NCBI RefSeq assembly: GCF_030116705.1
Contig: NZ_JAOTIK010000001.1
Coordinates: forward strand, 4,182,501 to 4,246,500
Origin: Streptomyces sp. ML-6
GTDB taxonomy: Bacteria; Actinomycetota; Actinomycetes; Streptomycetales; Streptomycetaceae
Reading direction: 5' to 3'
Length of the DNA: 64,000 bases
Shown here: piece after piece, positions 1-11,076 of the stretch
How the letters are laid out: each line of letters begins with the position of its first letter
Numbering within the stretch: position 1 is the first letter of the stretch
Translations under genes and position numbers: made by a program
Notes under the pieces: model-generated
Databases searched by the model: none
The model's input: the letters and a program-made list of their open reading frames with translations, nothing else
Told to the model about the DNA's origin: nothing

Positions 1-2072
<2,072 letters not shown>

Positions 2073-2148
2073 AGTTGCTCGCGTCCACTGTGTTGTTCTG
2101 GAATAACGAACGGCTGTGTTGTCACCGGTGGTTCAGTAATTCCATAGT

Positions 2149-2267
2149 GTTTCGGTGGTCATTGCGTTAGGGAAACGCCCGGTTACATTCCGAACCCGGA
2201 AGCTAAGCCTTTCAGCGCCGATGGTACTGCAGGGGGGACCCTGTGGGAGAGTAGGACGCCGCCGAAC
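2149..2267 (+). rRNA. rrf: 5S ribosomal RNA
   Basis: A 119-nt sequence from GTTTCGGTGGTC to ACGCCGCCGAAC shows the closed terminal helix of actinobacterial 5S rRNA and the conserved CCGAACCCGGAAGCTAAG loop. It lies about 75 nt after the 23S end, the normal spacing in a Streptomyces rRNA operon. The 23S-5S spacer contains no tRNA. Confidence 0.97.
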
Positions 2268-2281
2268 AGTTTTTCCGGGAG

Positions 2282-2311
2282 AGCCCCGTGCCGCCAGGCA
2301 CGGGGCTTTTC
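2282..2311 (+). terminator. rRNA operon terminator 1
   Basis: A perfect 11-bp stem (AGCCCCGTGCC / GGCACGGGGCT) with a 4-nt loop GCCA is followed by TTTTC, 14 nt after the 5S end. This is a classical factor-independent terminator for the rRNA operon. Confidence 0.9.
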
Positions 2312-2329
2312 TGCGTTGCTCATCCGTTA

Positions 2330-2349
2330 CCGCCTTTCGGCGGTTTTTT
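2330..2349 (+). terminator. rRNA operon terminator 2 (back-up)
   Basis: A short stem CCGCC-TTTC-GGCGG is followed by six T residues, directly before the end of the convergent response-regulator gene. It probably backs up the first rRNA terminator; it carries no U-tract for the opposite strand. Confidence 0.7.
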
Positions 2350-2353
2350 GTTT

Positions 2354-3019
2354 TCAGGCCGGAGTGACCAGGTGGGTGTCGTAGGCCAGGATGACCGCCT
2401 GGACCCGGTCGCGGGACCCGGTCTTGGCGAGAATGCGCGTGACATGGGTCTTCACCGTCGACTCGGCGAGATGCAGCCGGGTGGCGATCTCGGTGTTGGA
2501 CCAGCCCTTGCCGATGACGGTGAGGATCTCCCGCTCCCGTTCGGTGAGGGCCGCGATGCGCGGGTCCGGGGTGGTGGGGCCGCCGGGAACGGCCGGCAGG
2601 TGCTGTACGTACGCGTCCAGGAGCCGGCGGGTGAGGCTCGGGGCCACCACCGCGTCGCCCCCGGCCACGGCCCGGATGCCGGACAGGAGTTCCTCCGGCA
2701 GCGCGTCCTTGATGAGGAAGCCGCTGGCGCCGACGCGGAGGCCGTCGTACGCGTACTGGTCGAGGTCGAACGTCGTGACGATGAGGACGCGGGTGCGGGA
2801 CCCGGCCCTGACGATGCGTCGGGTGGCCTCGATGCCGTCCAGGAGCGGCATGCGGATGTCCATCAGCGCGACGTCCGGCTGGTGCCGGGAGACGAGCTCC
2901 AGGGCCTCGTGGCCGTTCCCGGCCTCGCCGACGACGGTCATGTCGTCCTGGCTCTCCAACAGCATGCGGAAACCGAAGCGTTGCATCGGCTGGTCGTCCG
3001 CTATGAGCACGGTCGTCAC
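2354..3019 (-). CDS. NarL/LuxR-family DNA-binding response regulator
   Basis: This 221-residue two-component response regulator has an N-terminal receiver domain with the acidic pair D8/D9, phospho-acceptor D54 in the MDIRMP motif, T82 and K104. A C-terminal LuxR-type helix-turn-helix covers about residues 155-215 (LTEREREIL...STVKTHV). It starts at GTG because GGAGGAA lies 9 nt upstream and no in-frame ATG is nearby. The partner histidine kinase lies 42 bp upstream on the same strand, so the two form a cognate pair. The likely target is the adjacent ABC transporter operon, which now lacks its ATPase gene. Confidence 0.93.
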   Translation of the reverse strand: MTTVLIADDQPMQRFGFRMLLESQDDMTVVGEAGNGHEALELVSRHQPDVALMDIRMPLLDGIEATRRIVRAGSRTRVLIVTTFDLDQYAYDGLRVGASGFLIKDALPEELLSGIRAVAGGDAVVAPSLTRRLLDAYVQHLPAVPGGPTTPDPRIAALTEREREILTVIGKGWSNTEIATRLHLAESTVKTHVTRILAKTGSRDRVQAVILAYDTHLVTPA

Positions 3020-3061
3020 GAGGGGGTTTCCTCCAGCGTCATGAGGGGCTGGCCGTCGGCG

Positions 3062-4462
3062 TCACGAAGGATTGTCTTCCAGGGGGAGCCGGAGCCGCAC
3101 CTGCCAGCCGGTCCCGGGCGCCGGTCCCGGGCGCGGGCCCGTTTCGAGCGTGCCGTCGTAGAGGGACGCCCGTTCACGCATCCCGGCTATGCCCTGCCCA
3201 CCGTTCCCGCGGTCAGGACCGGCCGGGCCCGTCGCCGTGCCCGTACCTCTCCCCGTATCCGTGCTCGTGACGGTGCCCGGCCCCGTGCCCCGGCCCGTGT
3301 CCGTGATCAGGACTTCCAGTTCGGCCGCCCCGTACGTGAGGGTGACCTCCGCGGTCGGTGGCGGGGCGGTGCCGCCGTGCTTCAGGGTGTTCGTCAGGGC
3401 CTCCTGCACCACGCGGTAGACCGTCAGCTGGCGGCCCGCGGTGGGCGGGACCGGCGGAGGTGTGCCGTGGATGTGCAGGCGTACGGGGAGGCCCGCCGTC
3501 CGGACGCCCTCGAGGAGCGCGTCCATGTCGTCCAGGGTCGGCTGCGGGGCGCGGTCGGCTTCGGCGGGGTGGTCCCGCAGGACACCGAGGAGGCGGCGGA
3601 GTTCGGTGAGGGCCTGGCGGCTCGTGGCGCCGATGGCTTCGAGCGCCTGGGCGGCCCGTTCCGGGCTCTTGGCCGCCGCGTAGGCGCCGCCGTCCGCGAG
3701 GCCCGTGATGACGGACAGGTTGTGGCCGATGATGTCGTGCATCTCCCTGGCGATCCGGGTCCGTTCGGCGGCGGCCGCGAGCCGGGCCTGCTGGTCGCGC
3801 TCCAGCTCCAGCCGGCGGGCGCGGTCGACGAGGGCCTCGGTGTACTCCTTGCGGGTACGGACCACGATCCCGAGCAGCGCGACGAGGGCGAACGCCCAGA
3901 GGTGGGGGACGATCAGCGGGTCCCAGCTGCGCGGGTGCTGCACCGCACCGGCCAGGAGCGGGGCGAGAACCAGGGCGCCCGCCCACGCCAGGGCCCGCGC
4001 GGGCAGCCGCAGCGCGATGTTGAAGACCACGATCTCCTGGAGGTGGGCGGCCTGGATGACGGCACCGGACCAGGCGTTCACCAGCGCGACCGGGGCCATG
4101 AACGCCAGCACGGCCAGGGGGTGCGTGCGCCGCCACAGCAGCGGTGCGGAGAAGGCGATGCTCATCGCCAGGACCAGCGTCCCGGACACGTTCGGGTCGA
4201 GGGCCACGGTGCGCCAGCCGCCCGAGGTGACGTCGAGGACGGCGAACTGCACCCAGGCCATGGCCAGCAGCCCGTTCCAGATCATCGGACGGCGCCGGTC
4301 GAACGCGCGGACGTGCTGGAACAGGCGCTGGATGTGACCGGTGAGCTGGGTGGGGCCCGGGGCGGGGTCCTGGACGGGGCTCGGGGCAGGGCCAGGGAGG
4401 GAGGCGCTCCGGGCCCGGCTCCTGTCGTCGTTCGTCACGCGCCCATCCTCGTTGTTCGTCAT
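3062..4462 (-). CDS. Membrane sensor histidine kinase (HisKA_3 type)
   Basis: This 466-residue sensor kinase pairs with the downstream response regulator. About five hydrophobic segments lie between residues 60 and 200. They are followed by a linker helix and the HisKA_3 dimerisation motif REMHDIIGHNLS, with the phospho-accepting H242. The HATPase domain has an N-box (QEALTNTLKHG, about 353-363) and G-boxes around GRGTGPG and GGQGIAGMRERASLYDG. A low-complexity Gly/Thr stretch lies between the G-boxes. The gene starts 7 bp after the ABC permease stop, so it is in the same operon. The in-frame GTG at codon 9 is an alternative start. Confidence 0.92.
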   Translation of the reverse strand: MTNNEDGRVTNDDRSRARSASLPGPAPSPVQDPAPGPTQLTGHIQRLFQHVRAFDRRRPMIWNGLLAMAWVQFAVLDVTSGGWRTVALDPNVSGTLVLAMSIAFSAPLLWRRTHPLAVLAFMAPVALVNAWSGAVIQAAHLQEIVVFNIALRLPARALAWAGALVLAPLLAGAVQHPRSWDPLIVPHLWAFALVALLGIVVRTRKEYTEALVDRARRLELERDQQARLAAAAERTRIAREMHDIIGHNLSVITGLADGGAYAAAKSPERAAQALEAIGATSRQALTELRRLLGVLRDHPAEADRAPQPTLDDMDALLEGVRTAGLPVRLHIHGTPPPVPPTAGRQLTVYRVVQEALTNTLKHGGTAPPPTAEVTLTYGAAELEVLITDTGRGTGPGTVTSTDTGRGTGTATGPAGPDRGNGGQGIAGMRERASLYDGTLETGPRPGPAPGTGWQVRLRLPLEDNPS

Positions 4463-4469
4463 GCCCGGG

Positions 4470-5318
4470 TCACGCGTCTCGCCTGCGCAGCAGCAGGGCG
4501 GCCGCCCCCAGGATCGCTCCGGCCCACAGGCCCAGGGCGAGCAGGGCGCCGGCCGGGGGCGCCTCGCCCGCGAGCGGGGTGGCGGAGCCGAGGGCGCCCG
4601 CCGCCTGGGTGGGGAAGTACTTGATCGCGCTCTCCACGGCGTCGTACGGAAGCATGGAGAGGACCTCCGGCAGGATCATGACGCCGCCGATGTAGGCGCC
4701 GATGGCACCGGGCACCGAGCGGAGCAGGGCGCCGAGGCCGAGCGCGATCAGGCTGAGCAAGGTGATGCCCGCGGCGTTCCCGACGATAGCGCGGAGCACA
4801 CCGGGGTCGCCGAGCGAGGCCGCCTGGTCGGTGTCGTGGAGGAAGAACTGCGCGACGAGGAAGGTGAGCAGGGCGGTGGCCGTCATGACGACGAGGACGG
4901 TGGCGGTGAAGACCGCCGCCTTCGCCCACAGGACCGGGAGCCGGCGGGGGACCGCGGCCAGCGATGCGCGGATCATTCCCGTCGAGTACTCGCCCGCCGT
5001 GACCAGGATGCCCAGCACCACGGTGCACAGCATGCCGAGGATCGAGCCGTAGAGGACCAGGACCACCGTGTCGACGTCGGAGTCGCCGCCGTCGGAGGTG
5101 TATGTGGTGCCCATGACCACGCCCACGGCGAGGACCAGTACGGATGCCGAGATCAGGGTGATCCAGGAGGAGCGCAGGGACCTGAGCTTGTGCCATTCGG
5201 AACGCAGGATCCGGGCGGGCGTGATGCGGTACGAGCGCCGAGAGGCCGGAAGAGGGGCCGGGAGGGAGCCCGGGGGAAGGTCGGGGTGCTGGTCGGGGTG
5301 GGTGGTTGCGGCGGTCAT
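4470..5318 (-). CDS. ABC transporter permease (ABC-2 type)
   Basis: A 282-residue integral membrane protein has a cytosolic N-terminus, the typical RSEWHKLRSLRSSWITL entry and about six transmembrane segments. This pattern fits ABC-2-type permeases of drug or bacitracin-like exporters in Streptomyces, where the usual operon is ATPase, permease, kinase, regulator. Its ATG overlaps the stop of the ATPase remnant (ATGA), so it was once translationally coupled. The ATPase is now missing, so the transporter probably cannot work unless another ATPase substitutes. The substrate cannot be read from the sequence. Confidence 0.88.
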   Translation of the reverse strand: MTAATTHPDQHPDLPPGSLPAPLPASRRSYRITPARILRSEWHKLRSLRSSWITLISASVLVLAVGVVMGTTYTSDGGDSDVDTVVLVLYGSILGMLCTVVLGILVTAGEYSTGMIRASLAAVPRRLPVLWAKAAVFTATVLVVMTATALLTFLVAQFFLHDTDQAASLGDPGVLRAIVGNAAGITLLSLIALGLGALLRSVPGAIGAYIGGVMILPEVLSMLPYDAVESAIKYFPTQAAGALGSATPLAGEAPPAGALLALGLWAGAILGAAALLLRRRDA

Positions 5319-5437
5319 GCGGGGGCTCCGGTCGGTTCGGGGGCGGTGATCCGGTACTCGACCGCCTCCTGGGTCAGTTCCATGAACGCCTGCTCCAGGG
5401 AGGCGGTCTGCGGGGTGAGTTCGTGAGCCCTGATCAT
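5315..5437 (-). pseudogene. ABC transporter ATPase, C-terminal remnant only
   Basis: The last codons before the permease encode HELTPQTASLEQAFMELT followed by QEAVEYR. This is the C-terminal signature of the ATPases that accompany such permeases in Streptomyces. The reading frame continues upstream to about 6196, but no Walker A, ABC signature or Walker B can be found, and the similarity stops near 5437. The plus-strand GNAT gene begins at 5657. I read this as a large deletion that removed some 270 codons and left the coupled ATGA junction intact. Confidence 0.75.
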
Positions 5438-5656
5438 GCGATCGACGCTACGGAGCCGGGCCCGTGGCGGGCGTCGGCCCTGGGGCGGGACGTGGCGGTG
5501 CGCGTAGTACCGGGGTACGACACCGGGTCCGAGGACGCGCCCCCGGGACCGGGAGGTGCCGGGTGCCGGGTGGCGGAGCGGGGCGGGGGCAAGGGGGGAA
5601 CAGGGCGAGGGGGAATAGCGTTTGCGCAGGTCGGACGGCAGGGGCACCATCGCCGG

Positions 5657-6217
5657 ATGGAACATGTGATTCGAGTCGTGCGTGCCGAGGAATGGGACCG
5701 GGTCAAGGAGTTGCGGCTGGCCGCGCTGCAGGATCCGGTCGCGGCCATCGCGTTCCTGGAGACGTACGAGCAGAGCCTGGCCTGCTCCGACGAGTTCTGG
5801 CAGGAACGGGCACGCAACGCTTCCGAGGACGGGAGCGGCGAGGTGCGGCAGTTCGTGGCCGTCGCGCCCGGCGGGCGGTGGGAGGGCAGCATCACGGTGC
5901 TGATCGAACGGCCGGACGCGGAGGCGCGGTTCGGGGAGGCGGCCGGGGTGGACCAGGCGCATGTGGTCGGCGTGTTCGTACGGCCCGAGGCGCGTGGCGC
6001 GGGTCTGGCCGAGGAACTGTTCCGGGCCGGGATGGACTGGGCCTGGTCGCTGGAGGAGCCGCGGATCGAACGGGTGCGGCTGTACGTGCACGAGGACAAC
6101 CTGCGGGCCGCGGCGTTCTACCGGCGGATCGGCTTCGTGGCGACCGGGCAGTCGGTGCCGATGCCGGGCGACCCGTCCAAGCGCGAACTGGAGCACGCGG
6201 TGGACCGGGTGGCGTGA
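5657..6217 (+). CDS. GNAT-family N-acetyltransferase
   Basis: A 186-residue protein has the single GNAT fold. It starts with HVIRVVRAEEWDRVKELRL, has strand beta-4 VVGVFVRPEARGAG leading into the acetyl-CoA pyrophosphate loop (R-G-A-G-L-A), and ends with the typical ENLRAAAFYRRIGF-like motif (here DNLRAAAFYRRIGF). The acceptor substrate is unknown. The ATG at 5657 has only a weak ribosome binding site but begins exactly where family similarity begins. The gene lies on the opposite strand to the broken transporter operon. Confidence 0.85.
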   Translation: MEHVIRVVRAEEWDRVKELRLAALQDPVAAIAFLETYEQSLACSDEFWQERARNASEDGSGEVRQFVAVAPGGRWEGSITVLIERPDAEARFGEAAGVDQAHVVGVFVRPEARGAGLAEELFRAGMDWAWSLEEPRIERVRLYVHEDNLRAAAFYRRIGFVATGQSVPMPGDPSKRELEHAVDRVA

Positions 6218-6322
6218 GCGGACGGCATGAGCGAGTGGCGTGACCGGGAGTGTGACCGGGCGGGTCGGTGGTGGTGTCGGCCGGGTGGGCCGGGGTGACG
6301 TCGGTGGTGACGTCGGCCGGGG

Positions 6323-7975
6323 TCAGTGCGAGACGGTGAGCTCCTGGGGCCAGCGGGCGCGGGCCTGTTCGCGTGAGCGGAGGAGGACCAGGGCCGGCAG
6401 ACCCATGCCCTGACCGTTCGCCAGCAGCTCCGGGAGCCGGGGGAGCGGGGCCACGGCGGCGACGTCGTCGAGCACGAGCGTCATTGGTGGGTCGAGCCGA
6501 CCGGCGGTTGACCGTGCGGCCGAGCGGCGGCCGTGCTCGACCACGTGTGAGGCGAGTGCCGTGAGCAGGGGCATGGCCCCTGGCCCCGAGCGGGGGTCCT
6601 CGATCGGCTCACCCACCACGTAGAGGGTGCCCCCTTCGGCCACGAAGGATTCCAGCACCAGCGAATCGGCACGGTTCGGCGTGCAGGCCTCGCGGATGTG
6701 GACCGAGGAGAGCGCGGCGAAGGCGCGTACCGTCAACTCCTGCGCCATTTCCCGGCGTTCGGGATGGGAGGTGAGCGCGGACTCCAGTAGTCCGGCGAAC
6801 CCGGAGGCCGCCTTGGGGTGCGTACGGAGCAGGCGCACCGGCTCGTGGGCGCTGTTGCCGAGGGCCCAGCGGTGGACCTGGCGGAAGGGGCGGCCGTCGA
6901 TGGCGGCGGCGTGCAGCCAGCACCGCAGGAGCGTTTCGGCGGTGTCGGCGGTCGCCGCGTCGATCCGGGCCTGCGGCCGGACGGGGGCCAGCAGGGCGGT
7001 GGAACGGGCAGCGGCCGTCTCGGGCTGCTCGCAGCCGGCGGTGGGGGACCAGTGCAGCCGGGCGGGGGTGTCGCAGAGGTGGCCCGGGTCGTACACCAGC
7101 ACCGGGCCGAGCTTGGCGCGGGCGTCCTTCGTCTCGGCCCAGACGGTGGGGTCGGAGGTGATCACGAGCGCGGGCCCCTCGGCCTCGCGGATGGCGTGGA
7201 CGGCGGCGGGGCGACGGGTGGCGGCGGGGCCGTAGACGACGAGGGGCGTACGAGGGGAGGGGAGCCCGGGCAGGTCGGCGGCCGCGGTGACCGGGGCGGC
7301 AGCGGCCGTGGGGCCTGCGGGGGTCGGAGGTACGGGAGTGGTGGGAGGTGCGGGAGCGGTGGGCCGGTGTGGGGCGGTGGACTCGTGGAACGCCGACAGC
7401 GGTTCCGTGAACTCTGCGACCCCCCTGACCTCTGTGACCTCCGTGACCACTTCTTCGGTCCCTGCGGTCTTCTCGGCCTCTTCCGGCGCCGTCTTCGCGG
7501 GGTGCCGCTGATCCCGGCCCCGGCCCGGCCCCCGGCTCTTCTCCTGCTGCTTGTACCGCTTCTGCTCCAGGTACGCGTTCCGCTGCTGTTCCCGCTGCTC
7601 CAGGCGTTCGGCGCGCTGTTCGGCCCGTACGACCCGCCAGCGGGCCAGCGCGCCCAGTACGAACACCGTCAGGACCAGCAGCACCATCAGTTCGCCGATG
7701 AACAGGCCCCAGAAGAGCCCGTAGCCCGAGAGCTCGCCCGCCGGGGTGTTCGGCCAGGCGGCCGGGAGGTCCTGCGGCGCGGTGACGAGCCGGCGCAGGG
7801 CGAGAGGGGTCTCGGGGAGCGTGACCCCCTCGGGCCAGGCTCCGTGGGCGAGCAGTCCGGCCAGGCCGGTGGCCGTCCACATCAGCAGGGTCAGGGCGAG
7901 CAGGAAGCCCAGCAGGCCGATCAGCAGGCCGTCCGGGATGCCGCCGCCGGTACGTTCTTCGGCGCGTCCTGCCAT
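6323..7975 (-). CDS. TraG/VirD4-like membrane protein of a type IV secretion-like operon
   Basis: A 550-residue protein, last gene of the operon. Two transmembrane helices (about residues 14-38 and 80-105) are followed by a charged coiled stretch rich in Glu/Arg/Gln, a Pro/Thr-rich linker and a C-terminal ATPase-like domain resembling conjugative coupling proteins. The expected Walker A is degenerate: the stretch YGPAATRRPAAV has no GK[S/T]. A Walker-B-like MTLVLDDVAAV remains, followed by a Q-containing segment. The start chosen is the ATG 2 bp after the VirB4-like gene; an upstream extension would overlap that gene. It probably docks substrate to the secretion channel, but nucleotide hydrolysis is doubtful. 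Confidence 0.8.
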   Translation of the reverse strand: MAGRAEERTGGGIPDGLLIGLLGFLLALTLLMWTATGLAGLLAHGAWPEGVTLPETPLALRRLVTAPQDLPAAWPNTPAGELSGYGLFWGLFIGELMVLLVLTVFVLGALARWRVVRAEQRAERLEQREQQRNAYLEQKRYKQQEKSRGPGRGRDQRHPAKTAPEEAEKTAGTEEVVTEVTEVRGVAEFTEPLSAFHESTAPHRPTAPAPPTTPVPPTPAGPTAAAAPVTAAADLPGLPSPRTPLVVYGPAATRRPAAVHAIREAEGPALVITSDPTVWAETKDARAKLGPVLVYDPGHLCDTPARLHWSPTAGCEQPETAAARSTALLAPVRPQARIDAATADTAETLLRCWLHAAAIDGRPFRQVHRWALGNSAHEPVRLLRTHPKAASGFAGLLESALTSHPERREMAQELTVRAFAALSSVHIREACTPNRADSLVLESFVAEGGTLYVVGEPIEDPRSGPGAMPLLTALASHVVEHGRRSAARSTAGRLDPPMTLVLDDVAAVAPLPRLPELLANGQGMGLPALVLLRSREQARARWPQELTVSH

Positions 7976-7977
7976 CG

Positions 7978-9396
7978 TCAGGCCACCGTTGACTCGGACG
8001 ACTCGTTCAGCCGTTGCTGGCGCTCGATCCGTGCGGCGCGTTCCTCCGCCTCCAGGTCGGCGGCGCGTACGTCGTCCGGGAGGAGTTCGGCCGCGGAGGA
8101 CTCGGTCATCGCGCGGTCGGTGAAGACGAGGGGGCGTTCGGCCTCGGTGATCAGGTGCTTGACCACCTGGACGTTGCCGTTGACGTCCCAGACCGCGATG
8201 CCCGGGGTGAGGGTCGGGATGATCTCGACCGCCCACCGGGGCAGGCCGAGCACCCGGCCCGTCGCTCTGGCTTCGTCGGCCTTCTGGGCGTAGATCGTTC
8301 GGGTCGACGCCATCTTCAGGATCGCCGCGGCCTCGCGGGCCGCCGCCCCGTCGACGACGTCGCTGAGGTGGTGGACGACCGCCACGAACGACAGGCCGAG
8401 GCGCCGGCCGAACTTCAGCAGGCGCTGGAAGAGCTGGGCGACGAAGGGCGAGTTGATGATGTGCCAGGCCTCTTCCACCAGGAAGATGCGCTTCTTCCGG
8501 TCGGGCCTGATCCAGGTGTGCTCCAGCCAGACGCCGACGATCGCCATCAGGATCGGCATCGCGATGGAGTTGCGGTCGATGTGTGAGAGGTCGAAGACGA
8601 TCAGCGGGGCGTCGAGGTCGATGCCGACGCTCGTGGGGCCGTCGAACATGCCGCGCAGGTCACCGTCGACCAGTCGGTCCAGGACGAGGGCGACGTCCAG
8701 GCCCCAGGCCCGTACGTCGTCTATGTCGACGTTCATCGCCTCGGCGGACTCGGGTTCCGGGTGGCGGAGCTGTTCGACGATGTCGGTCAGGACCGGTTGC
8801 CGGTCGGTGATCGTCTCGTTGACGTAGGCGTGGGCGACCTTCAGCGCGAAGCCGGACCGCTCGTCCAGGCCGTGGCCCATGGCGACTTCGATGATGGTGC
8901 GGAGCAGGGCGAGCTGGCCGGTGGTGGTGATCGAGGGGTCGAGCGGGTTGAGCCGGATGCCGCCGTTGAGCGCGGCGGTCGGGTCGAGGCGGATCGGGGT
9001 GAGGCCGAGCTCCTGGGCGATGAGGTTCCACTCGCCGACGCCGTCCTCGCCCTGGGCGTCCAGGACGACGACCTGGCGGTCGCGGAAGCGGAGCTGGCGG
9101 AGCACGTAGGTCTTCTCCAGCGCGGACTTGCCGTTGCCGGACTCGCCGAGGACCAGCCAGTGCGGGGCGGGGAGCTGCTGTCCGTACAGCTGGAACGGGT
9201 CGTAGATGTAGCCCTTGCCGGAGTAGACCTCGCGGCCGATGATCACGCCGGAGTCGCCGAGGCCGGGGGCCGCGGTGGGCAGGTAGACGGCCTGGGCCTG
9301 TCCGGTCGAGGTGCGGACGGGCAGTCTGGTCGTCTCGACCTTCCCGAAGAGGAAGGCGGTGAAGGCGTCCGACAGTGCGGACAGCGGGTCTCGCAT
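7978..9396 (-). CDS. VirB4-like ATP-binding protein
   Basis: This 472-residue soluble ATPase of the VirB4/TraC class has Walker A GESGNGKS (K90), an Asp/Glu-rich VLDAQGEDG segment, Walker B RIFLVEEAW (about 303-311) and the C-terminal RAAA-type region. It lacks the long N-terminal domain of full VirB4 proteins, which is probably supplied by the separate SCO6880-family protein encoded upstream. The ATG is preceded by GGGAGG 11 nt away. It is expected to power assembly of the transfer or secretion apparatus at the inner face of the membrane. Confidence 0.88.
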   Translation of the reverse strand: MRDPLSALSDAFTAFLFGKVETTRLPVRTSTGQAQAVYLPTAAPGLGDSGVIIGREVYSGKGYIYDPFQLYGQQLPAPHWLVLGESGNGKSALEKTYVLRQLRFRDRQVVVLDAQGEDGVGEWNLIAQELGLTPIRLDPTAALNGGIRLNPLDPSITTTGQLALLRTIIEVAMGHGLDERSGFALKVAHAYVNETITDRQPVLTDIVEQLRHPEPESAEAMNVDIDDVRAWGLDVALVLDRLVDGDLRGMFDGPTSVGIDLDAPLIVFDLSHIDRNSIAMPILMAIVGVWLEHTWIRPDRKKRIFLVEEAWHIINSPFVAQLFQRLLKFGRRLGLSFVAVVHHLSDVVDGAAAREAAAILKMASTRTIYAQKADEARATGRVLGLPRWAVEIIPTLTPGIAVWDVNGNVQVVKHLITEAERPLVFTDRAMTESSAAELLPDDVRAADLEAEERAARIERQQRLNESSESTVA

Positions 9397-9531
9397 GGCG
9401 TGACCGACCTCCCTCTCGTTTCTCTCGGTCGTCGTCCGTGGGTGGCGGGCGGTGGATGGGGGTGATGGCCGGTGACCGGTCGTGGGGCCGGTCCGACCGT
9501 CGGTGGCGGTGGTGGTGGCGGTGGTCGGTGG

Positions 9532-11076
9532 TCAGCGGCGGATGCCGGTGGCGAACGGGAGCGTGTTCACGAAGGCGCGGTGGTGCTCGCGGTCGCACCA
9601 CTCCAGTTTGAGATACGACTTGCCGGCCGAGGCCCGGATCGTCCTTTTGTCGCGGGCGAGGGCCTCGGGGGAACGGGACGACACGGTGATGTACCCGACC
9701 AGGTTCACCCCGGCCGCGCCGCTCGCGAGGTCCTCGCCCCGCTGGTCGAGCCGGCCGTGCGCGGCGATGTCGCGGGGGTCGACGGTGCGGTTCATCTTGG
9801 CCTGGCGGTTGGCCTCCGCCTCGTCGTTCGTCTTCTCGGTGAGCATCCGCTCGATGGCGATCTCGGTGGGTTCGAGGTCCATGCAGACCGCGACCGTGCG
9901 GATCACGTCGGGGGTGTGGACGAGGAGCGGGGCCAGGAAGTTGACGCCGACGGGGGTCATCGGCCATTCCTTCACCCAGGCCGTGGAGTGGCACCAGGGC
10001 GCGCGGGTGACCGACTCACGGGTCTTGGCCTGGAGGAACGTCGGCTCGACCGCGTCCAGTTCGGCCGGCCAGGCGTTGCGCTTGGTCATGGCCTGGATGT
10101 GGTCGATGGGGTGGTCGGGGTCGTACATCGAGTGCACGAGGGAGGCGAGCCGGCTCTGGCCGAGCGGCTGGCGGACCCGGATGTCGGCCTCGGCGAGGCG
10201 GGCGCAGATGTCGGTGAGCTCGCGCGCCATGACGACGGCGAGTCCGGCGTCCCGGTCGATCTTGCGGCCGGTCCGGGCGGCGCGGGCCATGGCGTTGGCC
10301 TCGGCGGCCAGCTCGCGGGTGTAGTGCATGCAGGCGACCAGGTAGGCGCGGTGCTGCTCGCTGGAGGTGGAGACCATGGACTGGAGCTGGTCGTAGGACT
10401 CCTGCAGCCAGAGCGGGGAGGACTTGTCGCCGCGCTGGGCGACGTCCTTGGCGTGCGCGTCGGGGTCGGCGGGGAGGGTACGGGCCAGCATCTGGAGGCG
10501 GGTCACGAAGCCGTCCCCGTTGGCGACGTGCTTCAGCAGGGTGCCGAAGCGGTCGACGAGCGCTTCCTGGTCCTCGCTGTCGCGCAGGCCGACGCCGGGG
10601 CCCTCGATCTCGATCGCGGCGGTGACGGTGCGGCGGTCGGCGTGCAGGAGCACGGCGATCTCGTCCGGCCCGAAGGGCGCGGAGAGCCAGTTGATCCGGC
10701 CGATGCCGGGGGGCGGTCCGATCTCGACCTCGCGTCCGTCGACGCCGACGCCCGCCTCCATGGCGGCGGAACGGTAGGTCGTGCCGCGGCGCAGGGTGCG
10801 CTTGTAGCTGCGGTTGATTTCAAACCATTTGTAGAAGGTGCGGTGCTTGTACGGGAGGTACACGATCGCCAGGGCGAGGAACGGGAACCCGGTGAGCAGC
10901 GCGATCCGCAGGGGCAGGACGGGGACGATCAGCCCGCTCATCATGCCGAGGAACGCGCCGACGATGATCAGGGCGATCTCGCCGGTCTCGCGGTTCTTGC
11001 CGACGATCGCGTTCGGCCGGGCCCGGCCGATGAGATACGTGCGGCGGGGCGCGATCGTGTGGGACGGAGTCGTCAA
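9532..11076 (-). CDS. SCO6880-family type IV secretion-like protein
   Basis: A 514-residue protein of the family annotated SCO6880 in Streptomyces. Two hydrophobic segments near residues 28-65 are followed by YLPYKHRTFYKWFEINRSYK and a large cytosolic region with no Walker motifs. The layout looks like a VirB3 membrane hairpin joined to a VirB4 N-terminal domain (inference). The start is TTG, overlapping the upstream stop as TTGA, with GGAGG 9 nt upstream. No ATG or GTG lies at a better position, so coupling to the TrbL-like gene is likely. Confidence 0.82.
   Translation of the reverse strand: MTTPSHTIAPRRTYLIGRARPNAIVGKNRETGEIALIIVGAFLGMMSGLIVPVLPLRIALLTGFPFLALAIVYLPYKHRTFYKWFEINRSYKRTLRRGTTYRSAAMEAGVGVDGREVEIGPPPGIGRINWLSAPFGPDEIAVLLHADRRTVTAAIEIEGPGVGLRDSEDQEALVDRFGTLLKHVANGDGFVTRLQMLARTLPADPDAHAKDVAQRGDKSSPLWLQESYDQLQSMVSTSSEQHRAYLVACMHYTRELAAEANAMARAARTGRKIDRDAGLAVVMARELTDICARLAEADIRVRQPLGQSRLASLVHSMYDPDHPIDHIQAMTKRNAWPAELDAVEPTFLQAKTRESVTRAPWCHSTAWVKEWPMTPVGVNFLAPLLVHTPDVIRTVAVCMDLEPTEIAIERMLTEKTNDEAEANRQAKMNRTVDPRDIAAHGRLDQRGEDLASGAAGVNLVGYITVSSRSPEALARDKRTIRASAGKSYLKLEWCDREHHRAFVNTLPFATGIRR

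Noticed and set aside
2288..4624. A 778-codon plus-strand open frame
   Set aside because: It is the antisense shadow of the response regulator and sensor kinase genes; composition is Arg/Gly-rich with no family pattern.
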